Source: Singulisphaera sp. GP187
GTDB taxonomy: Bacteria; Planctomycetota; Phycisphaerae; Phycisphaerales; SM1A02
DNA length: 64,000 nucleotides
Assembly (NCBI GenBank): GCA_945871915.1
Contig: CAMBXO010000001.1
Coordinates: 124,001 to 188,000 of the forward strand
Direction of reading: 5' to 3'
The notes under the pieces are model-generated. The model did not search any database. It had not been told where the DNA came from and was given only the letters and a program-made list of their open reading frames with translations. Position 1 is the first letter of the stretch. Each line of letters starts with the position of its first letter. The position numbers were made by a program, and so were the translations under genes. Of the stretch, positions 28,482 to 37,790 are shown piece after piece.

Positions 28482-29787
28482 TCACCGAATCCACGGGCGG
28501 AACAATCCATTGGGGTGACACGTCGTGGTCGAGAACGGACCGGAAGCCAAGGTGCGGATTGGTGACCTCGAACCCAATCAATCCATTTTTGGCACCCGGT
28601 TGTAGCAATGCTTTTTCGATTGCAAGTCCCATCGCTGCAAGACCATGCACGGAGAGCATGGCCAGCAAGGTTTGGGCGTCAACGGAGCCCTGCTTCCACA
28701 ACACTCTGGCATCGTCAAGAGGCGAAAGGCGATCGCTCCGATCCAGGCTGCAGATGCCGTCGGTTGCCAAACACACACGAACGCCGGCCTTCATCATGGC
28801 TCGCCACGGATGCACACGGGGCTGCGGTCGGGCCGAGTCAAAGAATGCATTTGATCGAACGCAATACATCACCACCACACCCTTCTGCGAAAGCTGGTCC
28901 ACCATTTCGGGTTCGATCAGATTCACATGTGCGGCTGAAATGGATTGAGTTCGATCGCTTGGAATTCGATCCAGAAACCATGGCACAGGATGCGTGCCTG
29001 GCGGTTTCCACGTGGGGCTTATCAATCCAAGTGAATCATTGAGCTGCCTCATTGGGCCACCGCCATGTTGCATGAATTCCAATTCTTCCGAGGTCTCTGC
29101 AAGATGGGTGGTCAACGGCATGGGTCGTTGCATCGCTGCCTCAAACGACAGCGGCCCGCTGGAGTACGGCGCATGAGGAGAGACTCCTAATTGCACGCCA
29201 CCTCGTCGCTGCGGAACAAGGGCGCGAAGAAACTCCACCGTTGCCGCTTGATGGTGTCCGCACAATCCAAACACTTCGAGGTAACTCACGCCTTCAAGCG
29301 AAGACTTGGACAGCATTTCAAAACTCACCATGCTCCGCCTGCCTGCAATATCACCGACCCATCCCACGCCACCACCGTGACTGAGTTCAATGCCTCGCTG
29401 CACTGCCGCACACAGGTCTTCATTCGACTCAGGCCGATCACAACGCACTCGATTGAGCCACGCTGCAAATCCCTGCTCTTGGTAGACCGTGGCCAAGTCC
29501 GTCAGAAAGGACAGATCAAGGTGAGTGTGTGCATTGACAAACGGGGGAACCACCACGCATCCAGAGCAATTTCGAATCGTTGCACCCGAAACCGCACCGA
29601 CCCGCACAGGAGCGTCCACCGCTTCCACCACCCCGTCCCGCACCACAATCGCAGCCGGGGCAACAAGCCGCCCGCCGCCGTCCACGGCACTTCCGGCCAT
29701 CACCACTTCGCACTTGCCACGCTGGGATTCCATTATGGTTACACTCATGTTTCGTACCGGAGAGTTCCAGTACGAGATTCCACACAA
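28474..29787 (-). CDS. Amidohydrolase (ATZ/TRZ/deaminase type; possibly aminodeoxyfutalosine deaminase-like)
   Basis: VNAHTHLDLSFL, SPHAPYSSG, TTHLAET, AHVNLIEPE, LATDGICSLDRSDRLSPLDDAR. Confidence 0.75.
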   Translation of the reverse strand: MCGISYWNSPVRNMSVTIMESQRGKCEVVMAGSAVDGGGRLVAPAAIVVRDGVVEAVDAPVRVGAVSGATIRNCSGCVVVPPFVNAHTHLDLSFLTDLATVYQEQGFAAWLNRVRCDRPESNEDLCAAVQRGIELSHGGGVGWVGDIAGRRSMVSFEMLSKSSLEGVSYLEVFGLCGHHQAATVEFLRALVPQRRGGVQLGVSPHAPYSSGPLSFEAAMQRPMPLTTHLAETSEELEFMQHGGGPMRQLNDSLGLISPTWKPPGTHPVPWFLDRIPSDRTQSISAAHVNLIEPEMVDQLSQKGVVVMYCVRSNAFFDSARPQPRVHPWRAMMKAGVRVCLATDGICSLDRSDRLSPLDDARVLWKQGSVDAQTLLAMLSVHGLAAMGLAIEKALLQPGAKNGLIGFEVTNPHLGFRSVLDHDVSPQWIVPPVDSVIA

Positions 29788-29802
29788 GGCGGAGGATTTC
29801 GA

Positions 29803-30654
29803 ATGGTCTTGAAACGATGCATCGTTCTCGCGATTCTCTCAACTGCTTTCACTGCATGTGTTCCGCAGCAAAAGTATGACGACCTCTTGACAGCGTATCG
29901 AGGTCAAGAGCAACAACTTCTCGCAACGCAAAGCGATTTGCAGACGGCTCGCGATAATGTGGAGCGGCTGCGCGCCCAATTGGCCGCTGCAGCAGGCGAC
30001 CTTGATCAGCTGGCCGCCATTCGAAACGGCGCCAAGGGCGACATCGACAAGTTGCTCGCGGACTACGAGCGGCTTCTCAAGCAAGTCGGCAATCTGAACA
30101 TGGGCCCTCTGCCTGCCGAATTGAATAAGGCATTGGCGGAACTCGCGGCTCAGTATCCCGATGTGCTCACCTTCGATCCTCGCAGTGGCATGCTTCGATT
30201 TAGCAGCGACTTTACATTTGCCTCGGGATCGGCCGCTCTGAGCAGCAATGCTCAAGCACTGGTCAGCAAGTTGGCAACGATTCTGAACACGCCCATTGCA
30301 CAACCCTTCGAAGTGAAGGTGGTCGGCCACACGGACACGCAGCCCATTCGCCGCGTGGCCAGTCAGCACCCAACCAATATGTATCTCTCCGCTCACCGTG
30401 CCATTAGTGTTCGAGATGCACTCGTAGGCGATGGCGTAGGTGCCAATCGCATGCAAGTTGCCGGGTACGGCGAGTACCGCCCCATTGTGCCCAACGGCCC
30501 CAATGGAGCTGCCGCCAATCGACGCGTGGAAATCTTCCTTGCACCGCTCACTGTTCCACTGGCTCCAACAGGTAACCCGATGGAATCAGCTGCCCCTGCC
30601 AAGACTCCCAATCCGGTTACAAACCGCGAAGCAAACGACGAACCCACGAAGTAA
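29803..30654 (+). CDS. OmpA-family lipoprotein (peptidoglycan-binding C-terminus)
   Basis: GGAGG SD upstream of ATG at 29803; signal/lipobox MVLKRCIVLAILSTAFTAC; OmpA motif VKVVGHTDTQPI...NMYLSAHRAISVRDAL...GYGEYRPIVPNGPNGAAANRRVEIFL. Confidence 0.88.
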   Translation: MVLKRCIVLAILSTAFTACVPQQKYDDLLTAYRGQEQQLLATQSDLQTARDNVERLRAQLAAAAGDLDQLAAIRNGAKGDIDKLLADYERLLKQVGNLNMGPLPAELNKALAELAAQYPDVLTFDPRSGMLRFSSDFTFASGSAALSSNAQALVSKLATILNTPIAQPFEVKVVGHTDTQPIRRVASQHPTNMYLSAHRAISVRDALVGDGVGANRMQVAGYGEYRPIVPNGPNGAAANRRVEIFLAPLTVPLAPTGNPMESAAPAKTPNPVTNREANDEPTK

Positions 30655-30703
30655 GTTTTGGGGTCAAGCGACCGCTGAGATCGCCTCAACCTGACTTTTG
30701 CCA

Positions 30704-30738
30704 CGACGCCGGATTCCAATCCGGCGTTGTTTTTTTTG
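30704..30738 (+). terminator. Rho-independent terminator of the OmpA-family gene
   Basis: ACGCCGGATT-CC-AATCCGGCGT followed by TGTTTTTTTT. Confidence 0.85.
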
Positions 30739-30985
30739 ATCCACGGCCCCTCTCAACCCGTTGCAGAGTCCGTGTAACCGCCGTTTTGACCCTGAATGTG
30801 CGAATTGCGTCAAGCATTCGTTCTGGATTGGCAAGGTTCTGCAGGATCCGTGAAGTCCATTCTTGTGCCTGAGAACATCGGGGTTAGACTGTCAAAAACC
30901 GGTCTGATGCCTTTTCAGAGGCTGCGAGAAGGATTCCGCGCTCTGGCATGGGTCAAGTTCGGTTTATAAATAAGGGCACTCGACC

Positions 30986-33900
30986 ATGCGCACCACGATT
31001 TCACTCCTCGCCACTTGCTTGGCTGCAGCCACCGCTTTCGGCCAGTCGATCAACGAAATCCGCACGCAACAGACCGGTATCGACTTGGATGTCTACGCCG
31101 AAATTTCCGGGACCGCAGGCGCTGACCTCGGGGACCTCACACTCATTGTGATCGGTGGAGATGACTTTGCCATTGCGCCAGCACAAAACGGATACATCGA
31201 AGCCGTGATTCCGTTGACGGGGCAAATCATTCCAACAAGCGGCTATTTCGTTGTTGGTGCAACGACCTACTCACTGAGCACACCGGACCTCGTGAGCGTG
31301 CTCAACTTTGAAGTTGACAACAACAAGACCTACATGCTGGTGAGTGGTTTTTCCAGTTTCGAAGGCGACGATGTTGACTTGAATGATGACGGCACGCTGG
31401 ACTATGAACCATGGACGGGCGTTCTTTCGTCGGTGGCTCTTGTGAAATATCCCGCTCCCGATGGATTGACCGGCGACTTCACCTATGGCGCAACGTCCGT
31501 TGGGCCCGACGGTGGATCGTTCCCAAGTCAAGTGAAACAGTGCCCCGATACCGCTGGTTGGAAAATCGGCTTTGCCGACACTGCTTCAGGTAGCGACACA
31601 CCAGGAGTCGCCAATCCAAGTTGCACTGGCGGTTCAACGGTGGTCATGATTTCGGAACTTCGAACCGATCAGACTGGCACAGATAACGACGAATACGCTG
31701 AATTGACCGGTGATCCTGGCACGTTGCTTGATGGGCTCACCTACTTAGTCATCGGTGACGGAACCACCACCACCAAGAGCGGCGTGGTGGAGTGCATCAT
31801 TCCACTTGATGGCAAATCCATTCCTGCGAGCGGCATTTTCGTTATTACAAGCCTCGTTTCGCCACAAGATGGAATTGCTTTCGGACAAGCTGGCGATTTT
31901 CAGACCAACAAACTCATCTTTGAAAACTCAGATCATGTCACGCACCTCGTGGTCCGTGGATTTTCTGGAACCGCAACCACCGGGCAAGATCTTGACTCAA
32001 ACGATGACGGCGTCCTCAACCTCACCCCGTGGCTCTCAGTTGTTGACAGCGTTGCCAATGTGAAGGTTGCCAGCACCGGGGGGCCGGTGAAGGCCCCCGA
32101 TGTGGGCACAACCCTTGGCGAATGGACCTACCAATTCACCAACGCCGATGGTTCGCTTACGCAGATGGTCGGACCAGATGACATTTACAACCCGGGTCAC
32201 ATCTACCGTTGCTCGCCACAAGGATCGTGGCTCATCGGATTCTTTGATCCAGTCTCGGCGGGGTCCAACAATAAGGACACGCCAAAGTTTGTTAACCCAG
32301 AGTGCTCAACCTGCGGCGTTCCAGGCAGCGGAAGTTGCTTTAGCGTCCATGCAGGTGTGGGTTGCGACAAGGGTTCATGCTGCAGCATTGTGTGTGCATT
32401 TGTGCCAGCGTGCTGCGACACGACATGGGACTCCACCTGCGTCGAAACCGCTATGTCAAACTGTTTGGCTGGCGGTGCACCACCAACCGTCATGCTGAGC
32501 GAAATGCGAATTCGAGATGTGAACAACACGGTGAATGGCAGTCCAACCAATCAGTATGTTGAACTTGTTGGCACCGCCAATGCGTCGCTGACCGGCGTTT
32601 CACTGATCGTGGTTAACGATCAGGACACTGGCACCCGAGACGATATGGGTGTGATCGATGCCGTTGTGGATCTGAGTGGTCTTCGCATCAATAGCGCAGG
32701 CCGGTTCTTGATCACCGAAAGCACATTCAATATCGCAGGCGTGTCTCCGGACTACAACTGCGGTGGCGGATTGGTCCTGGATAACGACGGCACCAGCAAC
32801 GTGTACTTGGTGTGGAACAACTTTGGTGCACGCAATCTGGATCTAGATACCGACAACAACGGCGAATACGACGTTGCATTCCCGTGGCTTGAAGTCATCG
32901 ACAGCGTGTCGGTGGTTGGCGGAAGTGGCAACCCGTATTGCACTGACCTTGTCGGACCTGCAGGCGGTGCGACCCCATCGCAGGTGTACCGTTGCCTAGA
33001 AACCAGCGAGTGGAAGATGGGTGGCACCAATGTGACCGCTCCGTACGACTCGCCAGGAGCCGACAACGCAACCTGTGATCTGGAACGGCCCTTTGATTGT
33101 GGTGATAGCGATGCAGGCGACTGCTTCGTGGCCCACACCAACGGCCACTGCTTCAATCGCGGCTGCTGCGAAATGGTCTGTGCTGTGGCACCTGACTGCT
33201 GCAACGTTGCATGGGATGATGCCTGTGTCGAAGTTGCAGCCGCGACCACGGCATGTGGTGGTGGTTCGCCCACTGCGTACATCAGTGAAGCACGCGTCGA
33301 TCAATCGGGCACGGATGACGACGAGTACATCGAACTTCGAGGCGCTCCCGGCACCTCCCTCGATGGCCTTTCGATCGTGGTGATTGGTGACGGCACGGCC
33401 CCAACGGGTGGAGTCAATCCACTCAGCGGTGCTGTGGAGTGCGTCATTCCGCTCACCGGCAGCGTCATTCCAGACAGTGGATTCTTCCTCATTACGAAGC
33501 TTGCCGATCCGCCAACTGCATCCGATGACGGCATTGCCTTGGGCATTGCGGGCGATCTACAGACTCCGCTCTTGAACCTTGAGAATGGTGACAACATCAC
33601 CATCGGATTGGTGCAAGACTTCGTGGGTGCGGTGAATGACGACCTCGATCTTGACAACGATGGACAGATTGATGTGGAGAGTGGCAATCCAATCGATTAT
33701 GTTTCGATCGTCAGTTCGATCAGGACGGCGCCTGGCAGTTCGCAGGAATGGTGGTATGGGCCGCGCGTTCCACCCAACTCAAGTGGCATCGCGTTCCACA
33801 TCTACCGTTGCGATCCGGTTGGATACTGGCAGACCGGCAACGGCTACCTGCTGGATCCAGCATCACTCACTGACACGCCCGGTGCAACAAATGGCATGTG

Positions 33901-34087
33901 CCCAGTGGTCGGCAGTGCATGCTTCGGTGACGTTGACATGAGTGGATATGTGGATGCAGGCGATGCGGCCTTGGCTCTGCTGGACTTTGGTCCATGCCCA
34001 GGATGCGCACCGGATCTTGACGGAACAGGCGAAGTCGACTTTGGTGACATCGCACTGATTCTGCTCAGTTCCGGCCCCTGCGAGTGA
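30986..34087 (+). CDS. Large secreted protein: four lamin-tail-like domains, two Cys8 modules, C-terminal dockerin-like EF-hand pair
   Basis: Signal peptide MRTTISLLATCLAAATAFGQ; repeated ISELRTDQTGTDNDEYAEL...GLTYLVIGDG units; C-terminal DVDMSGYVDAGDAALALLDFGPCPGCAPDLDGTGEVDFGDIALILL. Confidence 0.85.
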   Translation: MRTTISLLATCLAAATAFGQSINEIRTQQTGIDLDVYAEISGTAGADLGDLTLIVIGGDDFAIAPAQNGYIEAVIPLTGQIIPTSGYFVVGATTYSLSTPDLVSVLNFEVDNNKTYMLVSGFSSFEGDDVDLNDDGTLDYEPWTGVLSSVALVKYPAPDGLTGDFTYGATSVGPDGGSFPSQVKQCPDTAGWKIGFADTASGSDTPGVANPSCTGGSTVVMISELRTDQTGTDNDEYAELTGDPGTLLDGLTYLVIGDGTTTTKSGVVECIIPLDGKSIPASGIFVITSLVSPQDGIAFGQAGDFQTNKLIFENSDHVTHLVVRGFSGTATTGQDLDSNDDGVLNLTPWLSVVDSVANVKVASTGGPVKAPDVGTTLGEWTYQFTNADGSLTQMVGPDDIYNPGHIYRCSPQGSWLIGFFDPVSAGSNNKDTPKFVNPECSTCGVPGSGSCFSVHAGVGCDKGSCCSIVCAFVPACCDTTWDSTCVETAMSNCLAGGAPPTVMLSEMRIRDVNNTVNGSPTNQYVELVGTANASLTGVSLIVVNDQDTGTRDDMGVIDAVVDLSGLRINSAGRFLITESTFNIAGVSPDYNCGGGLVLDNDGTSNVYLVWNNFGARNLDLDTDNNGEYDVAFPWLEVIDSVSVVGGSGNPYCTDLVGPAGGATPSQVYRCLETSEWKMGGTNVTAPYDSPGADNATCDLERPFDCGDSDAGDCFVAHTNGHCFNRGCCEMVCAVAPDCCNVAWDDACVEVAAATTACGGGSPTAYISEARVDQSGTDDDEYIELRGAPGTSLDGLSIVVIGDGTAPTGGVNPLSGAVECVIPLTGSVIPDSGFFLITKLADPPTASDDGIALGIAGDLQTPLLNLENGDNITIGLVQDFVGAVNDDLDLDNDGQIDVESGNPIDYVSIVSSIRTAPGSSQEWWYGPRVPPNSSGIAFHIYRCDPVGYWQTGNGYLLDPASLTDTPGATNGMCPVVGSACFGDVDMSGYVDAGDAALALLDFGPCPGCAPDLDGTGEVDFGDIALILLSSGPCE

Positions 34088-34110
34088 TCCACTGATTTAG
34101 AGTTTCACAC

Positions 34111-34147
34111 ACGGGCCTCGGCGAAAGCCGGGGCCCGTTTCGTTTTC
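34111..34147 (+). terminator. Rho-independent terminator
   Basis: ACGGGCCTCGGC-GAAA-GCCGGGGCCCGT followed by TTCGTTTT. Confidence 0.8.
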
Positions 34148-34150
34148 CCC

Positions 34151-35011
34151 ATGTGTGGGAACGCAAGTTATGCTCGTTGCGTGAGCGTCGTTCCACGAAT
34201 CGCGGCATTCGGCTTTGCGACTCAGCAAAATATTTGCGGCTTTGGTCGCTTTGTCCGATTTTCCACTGCCACCATGCGACACCTCGTTGGGCACCCCCTT
34301 CAGAGCCTGCGGTGGCGACTGCTGGGGCCTCAGTTGTATTCCGTTGGAGTGCTCAGTATTCCGGTGGTTGCGATCACGGGTGCGTTCATTGGCATGATCC
34401 TCTCGCTTGAGGGCTTCAATCAATTTGCCGCGATCGGTCAGCAGGATCGCCTCGGCGGCATCATCAATGTAAGTGTGGTGAAGCAGATCGGGCCGGTCCT
34501 GGCCGCGGTGATGGTGGCTGGCAGAGTGGGCGGTGCGCTCGCCGCTGAACTGGGAACCATGCGTGTTACCGAGCAGCTGGATGCACTGCGAGCCATGGCT
34601 ACCGATCCGATCCAGTATCTGGTGGTCCCACGAGTGGTTGCCTGCACCATCATGACGCCGATCCTCACGATTTACTCCAACATGCTCGGCAGTCTTGGGG
34701 CGTGGTTTGTTACGGTGAAGATTTTCGGTGTCAGCGGACAGGATTACTGGTTCTGGACAGCACAATTTGTGACGTGGCGAGAGCCGGCGGGCGGCGTGTT
34801 CAAGAGCATGTTCTTCGGCTTGGCGATTGGATTGATCGCCTGCTACAAGGGCTTTAATTGTCGCCCCGGCGCGGCAGGTGTGGGTCAGGCAGCCACGGCA
34901 AGCTTCGTCAGCAGTTTCATGGCCATCATCATGATCAATCTGGTGTTGGCGCAGTTCATCAACACGCTGGTTCGATGGGCCTATCCGAACTTGCCCAATG
35001 TGTTTGGGTGA
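34151..35011 (+). CDS. mlaE: MlaE-type ABC transporter permease
   Basis: VVAITGAFIGMILSLEGFNQF, QIGPVLAAVMVAGRVGGALAAELGTMRVTEQLDALRAM. Confidence 0.88.
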   Translation: MCGNASYARCVSVVPRIAAFGFATQQNICGFGRFVRFSTATMRHLVGHPLQSLRWRLLGPQLYSVGVLSIPVVAITGAFIGMILSLEGFNQFAAIGQQDRLGGIINVSVVKQIGPVLAAVMVAGRVGGALAAELGTMRVTEQLDALRAMATDPIQYLVVPRVVACTIMTPILTIYSNMLGSLGAWFVTVKIFGVSGQDYWFWTAQFVTWREPAGGVFKSMFFGLAIGLIACYKGFNCRPGAAGVGQAATASFVSSFMAIIMINLVLAQFINTLVRWAYPNLPNVFG

Positions 35012-35072
35012 TTCCCGCGAACCGCGTGCCATCCCCCATTCAATTCACCGTGCCTTACACTTCGCCGGCTCT

Positions 35073-35144
35073 GCGGGAGTAGCTCAGTGGTAGAGCGGCA
35101 GCCTTCCAAGCTGCATGTCGCGGGTTCAAGTCCCGTCTCCCGCT
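35073..35144 (+). tRNA. tRNA-Gly(TCC)
   Basis: GCGGGAGTAGCTCAGTGGTAGAGCGGCAGCCTTCCAAGCTGCATGTCGCGGGTTCAAGTCCCGTCTCCCGCT; anticodon loop CTTCCAA. Confidence 0.95.
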
Positions 35145-35203
35145 TTTCTGTTTTTGGCTGGGTGCGTTGATTCGATTCATGCACAACCCGTCCAACTCCG
35201 CGG

Positions 35204-35725
35204 TCACTCCTTCTCAACGACCGCCGGCACCACATGAACAGTGAGCGACGCCGTCTTGACCGGCGCAACGCCTGACTCCCATGGATGCGCAAGAGCAAAC
35301 TGCACCTGGCACACGCCAATACTCGTCGGCTCGAGAGTAAAGGTCCAAATCATTCGACCGCCCATCACACCTCGATCAATCGGTCGCGTGCTGGGCTGGC
35401 CAATCACTTTCAGCGGAGCATCGCCTGGCAGCGTGCAATTCCAGACGTAACCCGTACCGGCGTTCGCAGGCAACTCAACTTTGAAGAGATAATTGATCGG
35501 CACAGAGACTTCTCTCGAACTCTCTAGGTCAAGAACGCGGCCTTCGACTGGTTTGTCCGTCGCACTCGTTGCCGTTTCGGTGGCAATATTGCGAACGCGA
35601 TGAGTGATCACTCCCTGCTCAACCGCCCCTTGAGCCGTTGAGATTTCCGTCACCGGGCCGCTCTCCCAATCGCAAGCTGACATCACCGCGACCGCAACGC
35701 TGATTGCACACAGTCGCTTTAGCAC
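35204..35725 (-). CDS. Lipoprotein with chagasin-like (peptidase inhibitor I42) domain
   Basis: Lipobox MLKRLCAISVAVAVMSAC; chagasin-type loops ELPANAGTGYVW, GVMGGRMIWTFTL, ALAHPWE. Confidence 0.7.
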   Translation of the reverse strand: MLKRLCAISVAVAVMSACDWESGPVTEISTAQGAVEQGVITHRVRNIATETATSATDKPVEGRVLDLESSREVSVPINYLFKVELPANAGTGYVWNCTLPGDAPLKVIGQPSTRPIDRGVMGGRMIWTFTLEPTSIGVCQVQFALAHPWESGVAPVKTASLTVHVVPAVVEKE

Positions 35726-36186
35726 GCCTTGACTGCCTTTTCGATTGCGTCAAAATCCACCTGCATGCTTGGATCTTCGCTGATCCATGCGTAGCGAACA
35801 ATTCCTTTGGCATCCACCACAAAGACCGCTCGCTTGGTGACACCCTTCATGCCTTTGAGATCGGCATGCAGTGCCCCATACGCGGCGGCCATTTCCTTAT
35901 TGAAATCACTCAGCACCGGAAATGGGAATCCCTCGATCTCGCGGAACTTTGCGGCAACGAAGGGTGAATCGATGCTGATTCCAAAGATGTTGCATGAAAG
36001 CTCTTTCCACTTGGACCAGTTGTCGCGAAAGGTGCAGAGCTCCGCCGTGCAAACCGGGCTGAATGCGAGCGGAAAGAACAAGAGCACCGTGATCTGCTTG
36101 CCAAGCGAGGTTGAAAGATCAACGGGTGTTCCGGGTTTGCATGCAAGTGTGAAGGCGGGTGCGTGGCTGCCAACGGCGATGGACAT
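35719..36186 (-). CDS. Peroxiredoxin (AhpC/TSA family)
   Basis: VGSHAPAFTLACKPG, VLLFFPLAFSPVCTAELCTFRD; start at MSIAVGSHAP. Confidence 0.9.
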   Translation of the reverse strand: MSIAVGSHAPAFTLACKPGTPVDLSTSLGKQITVLLFFPLAFSPVCTAELCTFRDNWSKWKELSCNIFGISIDSPFVAAKFREIEGFPFPVLSDFNKEMAAAYGALHADLKGMKGVTKRAVFVVDAKGIVRYAWISEDPSMQVDFDAIEKAVKAC

Positions 36187-36434
36187 GGGTGGTTTCCTGA
36201 ATTTAAAGAAGCTGGGAATTGCTCCCAATGCAGTCGAGACGCTAGCAGGCTCTGGAATTCCCGGCTCGCCGCGAGATTGGATTGAAGGCCCACTCAGGTT
36301 GCTCTAGGGCACTTTTGCCATTGAATTGTGGACAAATCGTGGAAAGACAGCAGGTTGTAGAAAAAAGGAACTGGCTTCCAAACTTCGACTCCGCAGATGA
36401 CAGGCTTCCATCAGAACTCATGGAGCCACACACC

Positions 36435-37697
36435 ATGCGAATCCGCCAGCTGCTTAGCCGCCACATTCTCAGCCGCCTCATTCTTAGTCGACTCGGCATC
36501 TGCCTTGTTTCGGTCACATTGCCGCAAAGTCTGTCGTTAGCGCAATCCCCCTGTTGCCAACCGGCCACCACAGCGGGCTGTGCCGACACTTCATGCAGCG
36601 AGGTGGTGTGCCAGCACGATCCATATTGCTGCACGACTGCATGGGACCAGCGATGTGCAACCGAAGCATCCGTTCTGTGTCCCGCCTGCAACGAGCAATC
36701 CCCCTGCCTTCTGCCCAGTCCGGATGACTTCGAGTGGGAACCATGTGGTGCAGAACTCGACGACCCCTGCGGACTCGCAGGCACCACCGCGCAATCCATC
36801 CAATGGAATCGAGTACTGCACGGGACCGCGTGGGCCGGGGATCAAACGCGTGATGTGGATTGGTTCGAGATTGTGTTAGCCGAGCCAAGTTTGGTGCAGG
36901 TTGAGTGCTGGAGCGATGGGCCAATCGGCATAGCGATCATGGACGATGGGTGCCCGCCCACGATGCAGAATGACGGCCCAGATGGGTGCCCTGCTCGCTT
37001 CACTGCATGCCTTCCTCTTGGTGTGTATCGAATCGTTGTCCGTTCCTTGTTGTTCGAGCCAATCGATTGCGGTGATTCACGAACCGAATATGCCCTTCGA
37101 GTGAGCCGGTCCCCATGCACTCCAGATCGACCCGACAATGACCGCTGTGATTCGGCTCAATTCATTCAAGAGGGAGTGAACTCCTTCGACTCCACCGAAG
37201 CCACCACCGAACCCGCTTGGTTACCCGAGTGGTGCAATGAGGGCGCCGGCCTGACACTCACCCACGATGTCTGGTTTTCATTCACCGCCTCGCAAAGTGC
37301 GGTGTACCGCATTTCAACTTGCGGATTCGCTGACTTTGATAGCCGGATTGCCTTGTACGAAGCATGCGGCGAAGGAGTCTTGGCGTGCAGTGATGATGCC
37401 TGCCCGGATGGCGGTGCCGCCGTTGAAGTTGGGCTTGCGTGCGGTTCCACCTCCCTGATTCGAGTGGGTGGATGGGGTCATGGGGCCGGTGCAGAACTTG
37501 AGATTTCGGTGGTTGAGACTTCGGCCTGCAATTGCCCGGCTGATCTGGATGGTGATCGATCGGTCAATTATGCCGATGCGGCACTGCTGTTGTTGTCTTT
37601 CGGTGACCCCGGCGGACCAGCCGACCTGGACTTTGATGGGCTCGTTCAGTTTGGAGACTTAGCCCTTTTGCTCTTGGATTGCGGGGAGTGTCCATAA
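36435..37697 (+). CDS. Secreted Cys-rich protein with Cys8 module, PPC-like beta-sandwich regions and C-terminal dockerin-like module
   Basis: Signal-like N-terminus; CCQPATTAGCADTSCSEVVCQHDPYCCTTAWDQRC; DVWFSFTASQSAVYRISTCGFADFDSRIALY; C-terminal CPADLDGDRSVNYADAALLLLSFG... Confidence 0.75.
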   Translation: MRIRQLLSRHILSRLILSRLGICLVSVTLPQSLSLAQSPCCQPATTAGCADTSCSEVVCQHDPYCCTTAWDQRCATEASVLCPACNEQSPCLLPSPDDFEWEPCGAELDDPCGLAGTTAQSIQWNRVLHGTAWAGDQTRDVDWFEIVLAEPSLVQVECWSDGPIGIAIMDDGCPPTMQNDGPDGCPARFTACLPLGVYRIVVRSLLFEPIDCGDSRTEYALRVSRSPCTPDRPDNDRCDSAQFIQEGVNSFDSTEATTEPAWLPEWCNEGAGLTLTHDVWFSFTASQSAVYRISTCGFADFDSRIALYEACGEGVLACSDDACPDGGAAVEVGLACGSTSLIRVGGWGHGAGAELEISVVETSACNCPADLDGDRSVNYADAALLLLSFGDPGGPADLDFDGLVQFGDLALLLLDCGECP

Positions 37698-37790
37698 CCA
37701 GCGATTGAGGTGGCCATCCTTCGAAAAACTTGGAAGAATCAGAGAGAATTCAATTCCGGATTGTGTGCGGTGTACGGATAGACTCGCGGA

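Noticed and set aside
29191-29802. N-terminal part of plus ORF 29191-30654
   Set aside because: Overlaps the amidohydrolase gene on the other strand; the OmpA-family lipoprotein clearly starts at 29803 with its own SD and signal peptide
30739-30985. Possible riboswitch or structured leader upstream of the 1033-aa secreted protein
   Set aside because: No recognisable conserved aptamer motif; only a weak AT-rich stretch before the start codon
34097-35032. 311-aa minus-strand ORF
   Set aside because: Antisense to mlaE, which has clear family motifs
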